NCBI GenBank assembly: GCA_002390845.1
Contig: DGQT01000011.1
Span: forward strand, 1-51,141
From: Chitinophagaceae bacterium UBA4407
Lineage (GTDB): Bacteria; Bacteroidota; Bacteroidia; Chitinophagales; Chitinophagaceae
Length of the DNA: 51,141 bases
Reading direction: 5' to 3'
Positions 10,501-17,594 of this stretch are shown here, piece after piece. Below the pieces are notes generated by a model. That model saw only the letters and a program-made list of their open reading frames with translations, searched no databases and was not told the DNA's origin. The position numbers were made by a program, and so were the translations under genes. How positions within the stretch are numbered: position 1 is the first letter of the stretch; every line of letters begins with the position of its first letter.

Positions 10501-10653
10501 TGCGCCGCCCAGCGGAAACTGGGTTTTTTCATCAACCACTTTACCTAAAAAAATAAATTCTTTATCCTGCGCCATTAAAAAAAGTTGCAGAAAAATTGTA
10601 AAGAACACAGTTGTAAGAAAAGGCTTAAAAGCGTTTGTAATTTTGGTTTGCAT
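7531..10653 (-). CDS. susC-like: SusC/RagA-family TonB-dependent outer-membrane transporter
   Basis: This 1040-residue protein imports oligosaccharides across the outer membrane using TonB energy. The start at 10653 (MQTKITNAFK) gives a normal signal peptide to about residue 29. The open frame continues to 10749, but the extra residues are encoded partly by a palindromic repeat, so I rejected that start. A carboxypeptidase-regulatory-like domain follows at about 34-115 and then the plug, with the NEVVIVGYGTQRK and SITSRVRGG-like (ATIRVRGGNS) landmarks and DPLYVIDGFIV. A beta-barrel fills the rest, ending in an aromatic-rich TFLAGLNITF strand. No N-terminal STN domain is seen, so anti-sigma-mediated signalling through this protein is not expected. 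It heads the susC-susD-sulfatase run. Confidence 0.96.
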   Translation of the reverse strand: MQTKITNAFKPFLTTVFFTIFLQLFLMAQDKEFIFLGKVVDEKTQFPLGGASIQIKGAYHEVIADNEGQFIVKTVQKFPFVISISYVGYETKDITVENAQKLTIGLTETKNKLNEVVIVGYGTQRKSDITGSVASIPKNILSQPAASFDNLLQGAVPGVAVTQSSGQPGSTATIRVRGGNSISFGNDPLYVIDGFIVYNNNSYTNTGASNGTGVNALSTINPSDIESIEILKDASATAIYGSRGANGVVMITTRRGKKGSNDISYSTYIGRQSINQKLSLLNASQWASLVNDINVSDNKPKTFTDSAIAAFGEGSDWQSAALKDANIQNHELSFSGGDDKSRYLISGNYFNQNGTVVNTGFKRYSGRVNYERNISDRLKISTNVFGSQTIEDKLFGSPYNSINFSGAYPTLLLTSPVALIKNADGTYNKTSPYSTTPTNPLLDVYETTNRSNISRVLGSISAEFKVLKELVLKITGGADLINSKQNYYAPSNTGSPAGSSTGYQAGSYASVGTATAVTWLNENTLTYDHAFSNTHFLNLLAGYTTQYQKDESVVATGQKFPNDLTTYNNLNYAATAVLPSSDAHKSVLNSYLARVNYSYLHKYNLTISGRADGSSKLGANNRWGFFPSVGLSWNASQESFLKKFNPTISNLKLRLSAGQTGNSEVPPYSSLAALSPTNYYFNSTLVTGISPLQVANPDLKWETTTQYNAGIDLGLLSNRITLVLDAYYKKTSDLLLNVPLPFYTGYLSSLQNVGSVENKGIELSLTTDNIKTKDVSWRSTIVFAVNKNKILSLGNGVNYYFPIAPLGLVSPVIVQVGLPVGSFWGYNTNGLLTADDIAKGVPILAGVSQKEGDRKYVDYNGDGVISTADKHNLGSAQPKFTYGFSNTVTYKNLDLSFLFQGSYGNKIFNLLQQKLEIPTLSLNASATLLDRWSTTNPNGKFPRATNAPVAQVTDKYVEDGSYIKLKNISLGYTFSKGIITKIHAKQLRLYVSAQNLLTITKYSGYDPEVNFYENDNTKQGIDYGIYPTYKTFLAGLNITF

Positions 10654-10698
10654 ACTCGAGTTTTTATTTAAGATTTTAGCATGATATGTACACATGAT

Positions 10699-10795
10699 TT
10701 TTATGGGCCAGGCAAGGGATCGCTTTTCAGCACCTCTTGCGTCGCACACTTGTACAACATTGCATTCATGAACTTTTTACAGCCCTTCAAATTTT
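10699..10795. repeat. Mosaic palindromic element, A' left arm (copy 4)
   Basis: The outer end ATGGGCCAGGC is at about 10703. The left arm TTGCGTCGCACACTTGTAC is at 10737-10755. A short right half follows (TTCATGAAC, then ACAGCCC) without a right inner arm. It lies in the susC leader, and readthrough of this repeat produces the false upstream extension of susC. Confidence 0.7.
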
Positions 10796-10895
10796 AATCA
10801 CTGGTTTTATTGCATAACCTTCCTTATACACAATAAGCCCCCATAAGTGAGTTACTGTGTTCAGCAAGCATTTACAATAAAACAACCTTGAAATC

Positions 10896-10920
10896 AGCAG
10901 GTAAAACGTGTTATCCTGCT
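10896..10920. promoter_or_regulatory. Imperfect 25-bp dyad upstream of susC (candidate operator)
   Basis: AGCAGG and CCTGCT flank an almost symmetric TAAAACGTGTTA centre around a CG step. The form resembles LacI-family operators, but no regulator gene is nearby and no second copy was found, so the role is open. Confidence 0.3.
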
Positions 10921-11240
10921 TAAGTTTAAACAAACGACTGGCAACCGCCGGTTGGGCAGGAAATAGATAACCACCTATATATTTCGCATACCCAACCAGG
11001 CAGTAAACGCCAGCGTTACAGGTGTAGCATCAGGATTATTTTACATCATGGATGAACAAAACGAAATATGTTTCAACAATAAAAATTGCAGGAAAAAGAG
11101 ATACTGCAAATCACCAGCTTTTGACACCTGTATTTACAGGCATTGGAAACATAAAATGCACTCATGTAATTTTAGATTAAGCTTTTACAGAAGACACTTG
11201 CCGGTGGTAACAAATGCATTTTATTTAAACTATTATTTAT

Positions 11241-11271
11241 AAATCCTAATACTCCTATTGGATTAGTAGGA
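11241..11271. promoter_or_regulatory. Dyad next to candidate susC start site
   Basis: ATCCTA and TAGGAT flank an inner TAAT/ATTA and TCC/GGA symmetry. The dyad lies directly downstream of the candidate -7 box of the minus-strand promoter, where a repressor or activator could act (inference). Confidence 0.3.
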
Positions 11272-11301
11272 TAAAGGTAAATAAATATTTTACACTCCAA
11301 A
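11272..11301 (-). promoter_or_regulatory. Candidate Bacteroidota-type promoter for susC
   Basis: Read on the minus strand, TTTG (11298-11301) is followed after 18 bases by TACCTTTA (11272-11279). This is one base from the TANNTTTG -7 consensus with near-standard spacing. It would give a leader of about 600 bases before susC, which is long and lowers confidence. Confidence 0.4.
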
Positions 11302-11379
11302 AAATATTTTTACATTTTTTTTAAAATTAATATTGGGTTCATAAATGAAGGATTATTTGAATCCTTTGAAACCCTTTCT

Positions 11380-11453
11380 GAATAAGGATTTGCAGCACAA
11401 GTGTGCGACGCAAGAAAAGCTTCATAGCAGTAATGCTGCCTGGCTAAAAAAAA
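11380..11453. repeat. Mosaic palindromic element, A' right arm (copy 5)
   Basis: The right arm GCACAAGTGTGCGACGCAA is at 11395-11413, followed by GAAAAGCTTCATAGCA and the right end CTGCCTGGCTAAAAA. The bases before the arm (ATTTGCAGCACAAG) match the inverse of the copy at 22769-22945, so these two copies are close relatives. Confidence 0.75.
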
Positions 11454-11467
11454 TTATCACAACTGAC

Positions 11468-13969
11468 TTAAAGGCTAAGCCTGAAACCGAAGAACACGCC
11501 AAAACGCTCCTGTTTTGCAACAGGCAAAGGTTGTGGTAACACACGCCAGAGAAAATCTACACGAAAGAATTTAAAGATATTATCTACACCTGTACCAACT
11601 TCCATGTATAAATTATTATCCAGTGTTTTAAAAGGAGCGCCTTCAACAAAATTTAATTGTTTGTTTGCATTGGAAAGGTTGCCGATTACACTTTTAACTT
11701 CCCAAAACTGGCGTAATTTTAGTTTGCGGGTAAGCGCCGTATAACGGAACAAACCACTACCAACATTATGCTCTAAAGTGAAGCCGGCATAACGGTCTGT
11801 AACATATTCAAACCGGTTCATGAGGTTAAAGGAATGTGTGCTGTAATAATGCCAGTCGTTACCCGGCTGCACAATAAGTAACTGGTAAGGTAGTGCCTGG
11901 TTACTGAAAACTTTACCTGCAAAAAGATTGTAATGCAAACTCCCGTAAGGTGGCAGTTTAATATTGTCTGACACACTGAGGTCTAACCTGTTATAAGTAT
12001 AGTTGCTTTTGAGTACACCGGGCCAGCCATGTGCATAAGTTAACTGCACAATCGGGTAATCGCTTCCAAAACTGGAACGGCTGAAATTATCTTCAAGAAA
12101 CCTTTCCTGGTAAGCATAACGAATACGTACTGATGTTTCAAAGTTATTCAGTGCTTCGCCGGTTTTGGTTGAAGGAAAATTTTCTTTACCGGGCAAATTG
12201 AGCAAGGGATCATATTGTTTACTTGAAGCAGTGAAGTCGAATGAAAAGCCTTTGTAGGTATCCGTAAAATATTCAAATTTCTTTTCTTGGATCTGCTGGT
12301 ATTTAAATGGCACATTTGCTTTTCTGAAAAAGAACGTAAAGAAGTTATCGCTGGACAACTGATCGTAACTAACCTGGCCGTTATCAAGGTCGGTTTTATA
12401 CGAAAGCCCCACAAAACTCCAGGGCTGTTTGCTGAAACGGTATTTTATTTCGGCCTGCCCTTTAAATTTCTGATCTTTAAAGCCGTAGGCAGCATAACCA
12501 TGCAGGTACCAGTGTTTGCTGAAATGTTGGTTGGTACTTAAATCAAATCTTGTTCTTGTGCCTTCCCATTGGTTTCCTGAGATCCAGTAAAACCATGGGC
12601 CAATCCTGTAGTTTCCGATGTCTCTTGTACCGGTAGTTAAAAAGTCTGTTGCATTTCGGTAATGAATAAATGTTTTATTTTTTACCAGTGTATCAAGAAT
12701 CGTATAGATGGCTTGTTCATTTTTATTTAAGGGCTCAAAACGGTTTTGCACCCAAAAAGAATCGGGCAGGTTTTTCTTGTTTGGTAAAAGCACAATATCC
12801 TCGTTCTGTTTACTTTTATTCAGTTGGGCAATAACAGAATCGCTGTTTACAATGATGTTTCGGTAAGTGGTTGTTTTTCGCCCCTTCGCTCCCAATTTGT
12901 TTTCACCAAGCGGTGCAAGGTCTACTACGAACTTATCTTTATATAAAAACCATGCGGTATCGTTGATCAGTTTGTATTCCTGGATCATTGTTAAGCCATT
13001 CACGAAATTAATATTTACATCAAGCGATGGGCGCATGGTAATTTTCTGAATGGCAAATGTGGTATCGTTTACCCAGCAATCACCATCAAAAGTATTTTCG
13101 CCAATTCGTTTGGGCGTAAAGGAAAGGTGTACCAGCCTGCGTTTGTTCAGGTATTGTGTATCCAATAATTTAAAGTTGTAGAAATTGTCGGCGTTATCGG
13201 CAATCGGGCTGATAAATGATTTATCAAATACAGGCAACAGGTTATTATAAACATTGATGTTTTGATAGGTAGCGCCCAGTTGCTTTGTCCAGCTTTCATT
13301 GTTAAAACCACTGGCATTGGCTGCTTTAATTACTTCCCTGGTACGGTAAGGTTGTTTCTGATAATAATAATCCGATAAGGTTTCGGTAAGGTATATTGGC
13401 AGAAATGGCTTCTTCTCGCTGGTACTATCTGTGTAATCGAATATAAAATTCAGCGGCTTAAGTATAACGTTTTTACCAAGTTTGTCCTTGTTTACATTAT
13501 TCAGGTCAAGCTCCAACTTATTGTAAACCTCGTATCCGAAGTTATCATACACAACACTTCTGTTATTCCTGTCTTTATGCGCAATAATTTTTCTCCAGAA
13601 CCACAATGCCCTGTTGTACTTTACCTTAACAATTGCTTCGTGCGATGGCGGCAACACTTCTACATAAACTGTAATAGATGCTGAATCCTGCTCTGTAGCA
13701 AAAGGTATTTGGGTAATCTTGTAACCGATGTTATTTACCTCAAGTGTATCGCCAACGGGCCATTCATTAAAGTGAAAAATAAAATTGCCCAGCGAGTCTG
13801 TCAGCACACCCCTGCCGCTCTTTTTAAAAACCGCCGATGCATACGGAATGGGTTCATCGCTTTGTTTATCCAATACAATACCCTTTAAAATTTTTACCTG
13901 GGCATGCACGGTAACCGTGGTTGCCATACAACATAACAATAAAACAATCAGCTTATTCCTTAGAAACAT
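11468..13969 (-). CDS. DUF5686-like outer-membrane protein with carboxypeptidase-regulatory domain
   Basis: This is an 833-residue protein of the DUF5686/carboxypeptidase-regulatory-like type common in Bacteroidota; its function is unknown. I chose MFLRNKL at 13969, nine codons inside the open frame, because it gives a clean signal peptide ending VHAQ near residue 24. A regulatory-like beta-sandwich covers about 25-110 (KGIVLDKQSDEPIPYASAVF). A middle domain contains the ALWFWRKIIAHK segment. The long C-terminal half has alternating aromatic strands ending in FGVFFGFRLSL, consistent with an outer-membrane barrel. It is monocistronic: copy 5 lies downstream and copy 6 upstream. Confidence 0.8.
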   Translation of the reverse strand: MFLRNKLIVLLLCCMATTVTVHAQVKILKGIVLDKQSDEPIPYASAVFKKSGRGVLTDSLGNFIFHFNEWPVGDTLEVNNIGYKITQIPFATEQDSASITVYVEVLPPSHEAIVKVKYNRALWFWRKIIAHKDRNNRSVVYDNFGYEVYNKLELDLNNVNKDKLGKNVILKPLNFIFDYTDSTSEKKPFLPIYLTETLSDYYYQKQPYRTREVIKAANASGFNNESWTKQLGATYQNINVYNNLLPVFDKSFISPIADNADNFYNFKLLDTQYLNKRRLVHLSFTPKRIGENTFDGDCWVNDTTFAIQKITMRPSLDVNINFVNGLTMIQEYKLINDTAWFLYKDKFVVDLAPLGENKLGAKGRKTTTYRNIIVNSDSVIAQLNKSKQNEDIVLLPNKKNLPDSFWVQNRFEPLNKNEQAIYTILDTLVKNKTFIHYRNATDFLTTGTRDIGNYRIGPWFYWISGNQWEGTRTRFDLSTNQHFSKHWYLHGYAAYGFKDQKFKGQAEIKYRFSKQPWSFVGLSYKTDLDNGQVSYDQLSSDNFFTFFFRKANVPFKYQQIQEKKFEYFTDTYKGFSFDFTASSKQYDPLLNLPGKENFPSTKTGEALNNFETSVRIRYAYQERFLEDNFSRSSFGSDYPIVQLTYAHGWPGVLKSNYTYNRLDLSVSDNIKLPPYGSLHYNLFAGKVFSNQALPYQLLIVQPGNDWHYYSTHSFNLMNRFEYVTDRYAGFTLEHNVGSGLFRYTALTRKLKLRQFWEVKSVIGNLSNANKQLNFVEGAPFKTLDNNLYMEVGTGVDNIFKFFRVDFLWRVLPQPLPVAKQERFGVFFGFRLSL

Positions 13970-14095
13970 AATAACGTCAAAATTAACCCTATTCAAAAAA
14001 ATGAATGATAGCTTCTTTACATACGGTAAATTATTAGTACCAGTTTAACATGTTTTGCAATATCAGTTACAAACTAACATTGGTTTATTATTTTT

Positions 14096-14300
14096 TATGA
14101 GCCCGGCTTTGATATTTCATGGCATCACCTCTTGCGTCGCACTCTTGGACTGAAGAATAGCTATGAGCTACGAGCTATGAGTCCCTATATTTGCTCACAG
14201 CCCGTAGCTCATGGCTCGCAGCATGCTTAATCATAATCCGAACGTACAAGAGTGCGACGCAACTAAAGCTCAATACAACTTCAAAAGCCCGGCTCAAAAA
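14096..14300. repeat. Mosaic palindromic element, A/A arms with GAGCTATGAGC core (copy 6)
   Basis: This is the best-preserved full copy. Outer ends are TATGAGCCCGGC (14096) and GCCCGGCTCAAAAA (to 14300). Inner arms are at 14132-14150 and 14244-14262. The core 14159-14219 is itself an inverted array of CTATGAGC/GAGCTACGAG against CGTAGCTCATGGCTCG. It takes up most of the 436-base gap between the DUF5686 gene and sucD. Confidence 0.9.
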
Positions 14301-14377
14301 CTTTGTATTTAAAATTCACCTACAAGGCCTGCAAAAAAACTATAAACCACAAGCCATAAACTACAAACAGTTTCACC

Positions 14378-14385
14378 TATTTTTG
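14378..14385 (+). promoter_or_regulatory. Candidate -7 box for sucD
   Basis: TATTTTTG fits the Bacteroidota TANNTTTG box and lies about 20 bases before the sucD ATG. I see no matching TTTG at the -33 position. Confidence 0.35.
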
Positions 14386-14405
14386 CCCAACTTTAAAATA
14401 TTGAC

Positions 14406-15278
14406 ATGAGTGTATTAGTAAATAAAAATTCGAAGATCATTGTACAGGGCTTTACAGGAACAGAAGGCACTTTTCATGCCGGCCAGATGATTGAATACGG
14501 TACCAATGTGGTTGGTGGTGTTACACCCGGCAAAGGCGGCAGTACACATTTGGATAAACCGGTATTTAACACGGTGGCAGATGCGGTAAAAGAAACCGGC
14601 GCCAATGTAAGCATCATTTTTGTACCACCAGCCTTTGCAGCAGACGCAATTATGGAAGCTGCCGATGCCGGAATTGCTTTGGTGGTGTGCATTACAGAAG
14701 GTATTCCCGTTCAGGATATGGTTCGTGTAAAAAACTATTTACAGGAAAAAAATACCCGTTTAATCGGGCCAAACTGCCCTGGTGTAATTACCGCCGGCGA
14801 AGCCAAGGTTGGTATTATGCCCGGCTTTATTTTTATACCCGGAAGAATTGGTGTTGTTTCAAAATCGGGCACACTCACTTACGAAGCTGCTGACCAGGTG
14901 GTTAAGGCTGGCCTGGGAATCAGTACCGCGATTGGTATTGGCGGCGACCCCATCATTGGCACTACTACCAAAGAAGCGGTAGAGTTGCTGATGAATGACC
15001 CGGAAACAGATGGTATTATTATGATCGGCGAAATCGGCGGCAGCATGGAAGCAGATGCCGCCCGCTGGATAAAAGACAATGCTACCAAACCTGTGGTTGG
15101 TTTTATTGCAGGTCAAACGGCACCTCCCGGCCGCAGAATGGGCCATGCGGGTGCAATTATTGGCGGTGCCGATGATACTGCCGCAGCTAAAATGAAGATA
15201 CTTGCCGAGTGCGGCGTACATGTAGTTGCAAGCCCTGCTGATATTGGAAAAACGATGGCCGCAGCATTGAAGAAATAA
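14406..15278 (+). CDS. sucD: Succinyl-CoA synthetase (succinate-CoA ligase) alpha subunit
   Basis: This 290-residue protein is the alpha subunit of the citric-acid-cycle enzyme that interconverts succinyl-CoA and succinate with nucleotide triphosphate synthesis in the cytoplasm. The N-terminal CoA-binding Rossmann fold shows IIVQGFTGTEGTFH and the GGVTPGKGG loop. The C-terminal ligase domain has the RRMGHAGAII loop with the phosphorylated histidine H247. Its length matches the family. The beta subunit (sucC) is not adjacent, so the two subunits are encoded apart in this genome. A strong terminator follows 20 bases after the stop, so the gene is probably transcribed alone. Confidence 0.98.
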   Translation: MSVLVNKNSKIIVQGFTGTEGTFHAGQMIEYGTNVVGGVTPGKGGSTHLDKPVFNTVADAVKETGANVSIIFVPPAFAADAIMEAADAGIALVVCITEGIPVQDMVRVKNYLQEKNTRLIGPNCPGVITAGEAKVGIMPGFIFIPGRIGVVSKSGTLTYEAADQVVKAGLGISTAIGIGGDPIIGTTTKEAVELLMNDPETDGIIMIGEIGGSMEADAARWIKDNATKPVVGFIAGQTAPPGRRMGHAGAIIGGADDTAAAKMKILAECGVHVVASPADIGKTMAAALKK

Positions 15279-15297
15279 ATGATACCAAAATAATTTT

Positions 15298-15330
15298 ATG
15301 GCTGCCTAAAAAAAAGGCGGCCATTTTTTT
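15298..15330 (+). terminator. Rho-independent terminator of sucD
   Basis: The stem ATGGCTGCC / GGCGGCCAT has one mismatch and an A-rich loop, followed by seven T residues. Confidence 0.85.
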
Positions 15331-15462
15331 GGGATACCAGCTTAATAACAATTTTGGGCTGAAGTTGCGACGCTCCGTTCAACTGCAGAATTTAAATTGA
15401 ACTGCAGCATTAAATCTAAATCGCTTTATCTTTATTTACAGCATTAAATCTACCATTCACAA

Positions 15463-16560
15463 TTGACCAACGAACTGCTATATCAAATTGCACTAACGCT
15501 TATTCCAAACATTGGTGCGGTACAGGCTAAAACATTACTAGAAAATTTTGGCGATGCTGAAAGCATTTTTAAAGCAAAAATTAAAACCCTCAGCAATATT
15601 GAAAACATTGGTGAAGTAAGAGCGGCCAGCATAAAAGAATTCGAAGATTTTACTGAAGCAGAACAGGAAATAGCATTCATTGAGAAATTCAAAATACAGC
15701 CGCTTTTTATTACTGATAAAAATTATCCGCAAAGATTGCTGCGCTGTTACGATGCACCAACATTGTTATATTACCGTGGCAATGCAGACCTGAATACCAC
15801 AAAGATCATCAGCATTATTGGTACAAGAAACAATACAGATTATGGTAAACAGGTTACAGAAAAGTTAGTCGCCGACCTTCAGGAGCAAAATATTTTAATA
15901 ATCAGCGGGCTTGCCTTTGGCATTGATGCCATTGCACATAAAGCCGCATTAAATAATGGTTTGCCAACGATTGGTGTGCTGGCACATGGGTTAGACAGTA
16001 TATACCCATCTCAACACAAAAGCCTTGCAAAAGACATGTTGCAACAGGGTGGCCTGCTTACAGAATTCAGGAAAGAAACAAAACCTGATAAACACAACTT
16101 TCCACGCCGCAACCGCATTGTAGCTGGTATGGCCGATGCAACAATTGTTGTTGAAACTGCCATAAAAGGCGGCAGTATGATTACAGCAGAACTGGCGCAT
16201 AATTATAACCGCGATGTATTTGCAATCCCCGGAAAAATAACAGACAGCAAAAGTGCGGGTTGTAATTATCTCGTAAAACATGGTCATGCAGTTTTACTAA
16301 CCGATGCACAGCAATTAACAGAAGCATTGGGTTGGAAACAAAAGAAAGCAAAACCAAAACCACAGAAAGAACTGTTCATTGATCTTACGCCAGACGAAAA
16401 AACGATTATTGAAATCCTTCGGCAAAAAGAAAGTACTCATATTGATGAACTTTTTTTAAAAAGCGGCATAAGCAGCAGTGCCGTTGCAGGGGCAATGCTA
16501 AGTCTTGAATTACAAAATGTAATCAGTTCACTGCCCGGAAAAATGTACAGGATTTTATAA
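15463..16560 (+). CDS. dprA: DNA-processing protein DprA
   Basis: This 365-residue protein is a cytoplasmic single-strand-DNA-binding mediator that loads RecA during natural transformation. An N-terminal helix-hairpin-helix-like part (IPNIGAVQAKTLL, IENIGEVRAASI) covers about 1-65. The Rossmann-like DprA core spans about 80-290, with IIGTRNNTDYG, SGLAFGIDAIAHKAAL and GGSMITAELA. A winged-helix tail covers about 300-365. The start is TTG: the frame is closed by TAA eight codons earlier, no ATG lies between, and homology begins at once. A direct repeat of CAGCATTAAATCTA lies just upstream. It has no obvious operon partner. Confidence 0.96.
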   Translation: MTNELLYQIALTLIPNIGAVQAKTLLENFGDAESIFKAKIKTLSNIENIGEVRAASIKEFEDFTEAEQEIAFIEKFKIQPLFITDKNYPQRLLRCYDAPTLLYYRGNADLNTTKIISIIGTRNNTDYGKQVTEKLVADLQEQNILIISGLAFGIDAIAHKAALNNGLPTIGVLAHGLDSIYPSQHKSLAKDMLQQGGLLTEFRKETKPDKHNFPRRNRIVAGMADATIVVETAIKGGSMITAELAHNYNRDVFAIPGKITDSKSAGCNYLVKHGHAVLLTDAQQLTEALGWKQKKAKPKPQKELFIDLTPDEKTIIEILRQKESTHIDELFLKSGISSSAVAGAMLSLELQNVISSLPGKMYRIL

Positions 16561-16666
16561 ATCAAAGTGTAATATTTACCTGGCAAAACAATAAGTTTTT
16601 ACCTTTAAAAAATAAAACCTATTTTAAACTTCAATTCTTATTTTAACCAGCAAAAAACATCTTTTT

Positions 16667-17254
16667 ATGAAGTCAGCAATGGTCTCAATATTTACTGCAA
16701 CATTATCAGTTGTATTTTTACAATCCTGTATTAAAGAAACCAATCAGCCAGCAACCTCTGCATCTTCTGAATCAATAGTTGCATCCATACATTTCATTGG
16801 CGAACACTTTGGTGGTGGCATTATTTTTTACATCGATAGCATAAACAAGCATGGCATAATTGCCGCAGAAGCTGACATAGAAGAGCCCGCTGTTTGGGCT
16901 TATGAAGATACCCTTACCCGTGCAAAAGGTACAGCCATTGGTTACGGTGGCAAAAATACTTCGCGGATTTTAAGAGTACAGGGCGATCCGGTAAATCAGG
17001 CCGAAGACTATGCAGCGCTTGAGTGTGCTGAGTTTGAACTGAATGGTTACAGCGATTGGTACCTGCCATCTAAAGATGAACTCAACGAATTATATAAACA
17101 AAAAAATGTTGTTGGTGGCTTCAGAACAATCGCCTACTGGAGTTCTTCAGAATTCAATCTTACAGCCGCATGGTTTCAAAATTTCTCAAATGGCAGCCAG
17201 GTAAAGGCCGGAAAAAAGGGGAGTTATGCTTTACGGCCAGTGCGGTATTTTTAA
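16667..17254 (+). CDS. DUF1566 (Lcl C-terminal-like) lipoprotein
   Basis: This 195-residue protein is an exported lipoprotein by its FLQSC lipobox (C21). From about residue 50 it has the DUF1566-type pattern: GEHFGGGIIFYID, then GYSDWYLPSKDELNELYK, YWSSSEF and a terminal ALRPVRYF. Proteins with this domain occur at cell surfaces in many Bacteroidota, but a molecular role is not established. It stands alone on the plus strand about 100 bases after dprA and could be read through from it. Confidence 0.8.
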   Translation: MKSAMVSIFTATLSVVFLQSCIKETNQPATSASSESIVASIHFIGEHFGGGIIFYIDSINKHGIIAAEADIEEPAVWAYEDTLTRAKGTAIGYGGKNTSRILRVQGDPVNQAEDYAALECAEFELNGYSDWYLPSKDELNELYKQKNVVGGFRTIAYWSSSEFNLTAAWFQNFSNGSQVKAGKKGSYALRPVRYF

Positions 17255-17329
17255 TGATTATTACTTTGAGATTACTTCACCCTGGAAAGTATGAGTATTT
17301 TTTTAGCCGGTCGGTAGTACTACTATTAA

Positions 17330-17543
17330 ACCCGGTTGCGTCGCACACTTTAGCGTTCTGATCACTATTCAGCATTGTGCAACCAACATCATAAAAGCAA
17401 TGCCTGTTGTATTTGCAAAACCCGAAAATCGAACTACATATATCAATTTTTTAAAGCCTGCACTTTGCCCGGTAAAGAATCTCACTGCAAAAGTGTGCGA
17501 CGCAAGAAAAGCTTCATAGTAGTAATACAGTTTGGCTAATAAA
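17330..17543. repeat. Mosaic palindromic element, A'/A' arms, long core (copy 7)
   Basis: The end AACCCGG at 17329 leads directly into the left arm (17336-17354, with TTTAGC replacing TTGTAC). The right arm GCAAAAGTGTGCGACGCAA is at 17487-17505, followed by GAAAAGCTTCATAGTAGTAA. The core of about 130 bases is not obviously palindromic. It fills most of the 340-base convergent gap between the DUF1566 gene and the macroglobulin-like gene. Confidence 0.75.
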
Positions 17544-17594
17544 TTTAAGAAGCATGTATTGTTACAAATTCTGATGCGTGCCGGGTAAACTGGA

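Larger units (their letters stand above)
10654..11467. other. susC upstream region, 0.8 kb without a convincing gene
   Basis: The gap holds palindromic elements at both ends, a candidate promoter pointing toward susC (11272-11301), a near-palindrome at 10896-10920 and a GGTTGGG/CCCAACC inverted pair (10950-10956, 10991-10997). A 64-codon plus-strand frame at 11048-11242 has no recognisable features and I do not call it a gene. Confidence 0.6.

Noticed and set aside
11048..11242. 64-codon plus-strand open frame in the susC leader
   Set aside because: No signal peptide, motif or protein-like composition is seen; it lies in regulatory and repeat-flanked DNA.
13978..13985. TANNTTTG-type box (TAATTTTG on the minus strand) for the DUF5686 gene
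   Set aside because: It would place the transcript start almost on the start codon, and no TTTG box lies at the right spacing.
14096..14300. Whole palindromic elements as rho-independent terminators
   Set aside because: In both reading directions the run after the last stem is A-rich and not T-rich, and the stem is broken by the core; only one copy has a real terminator in its core.
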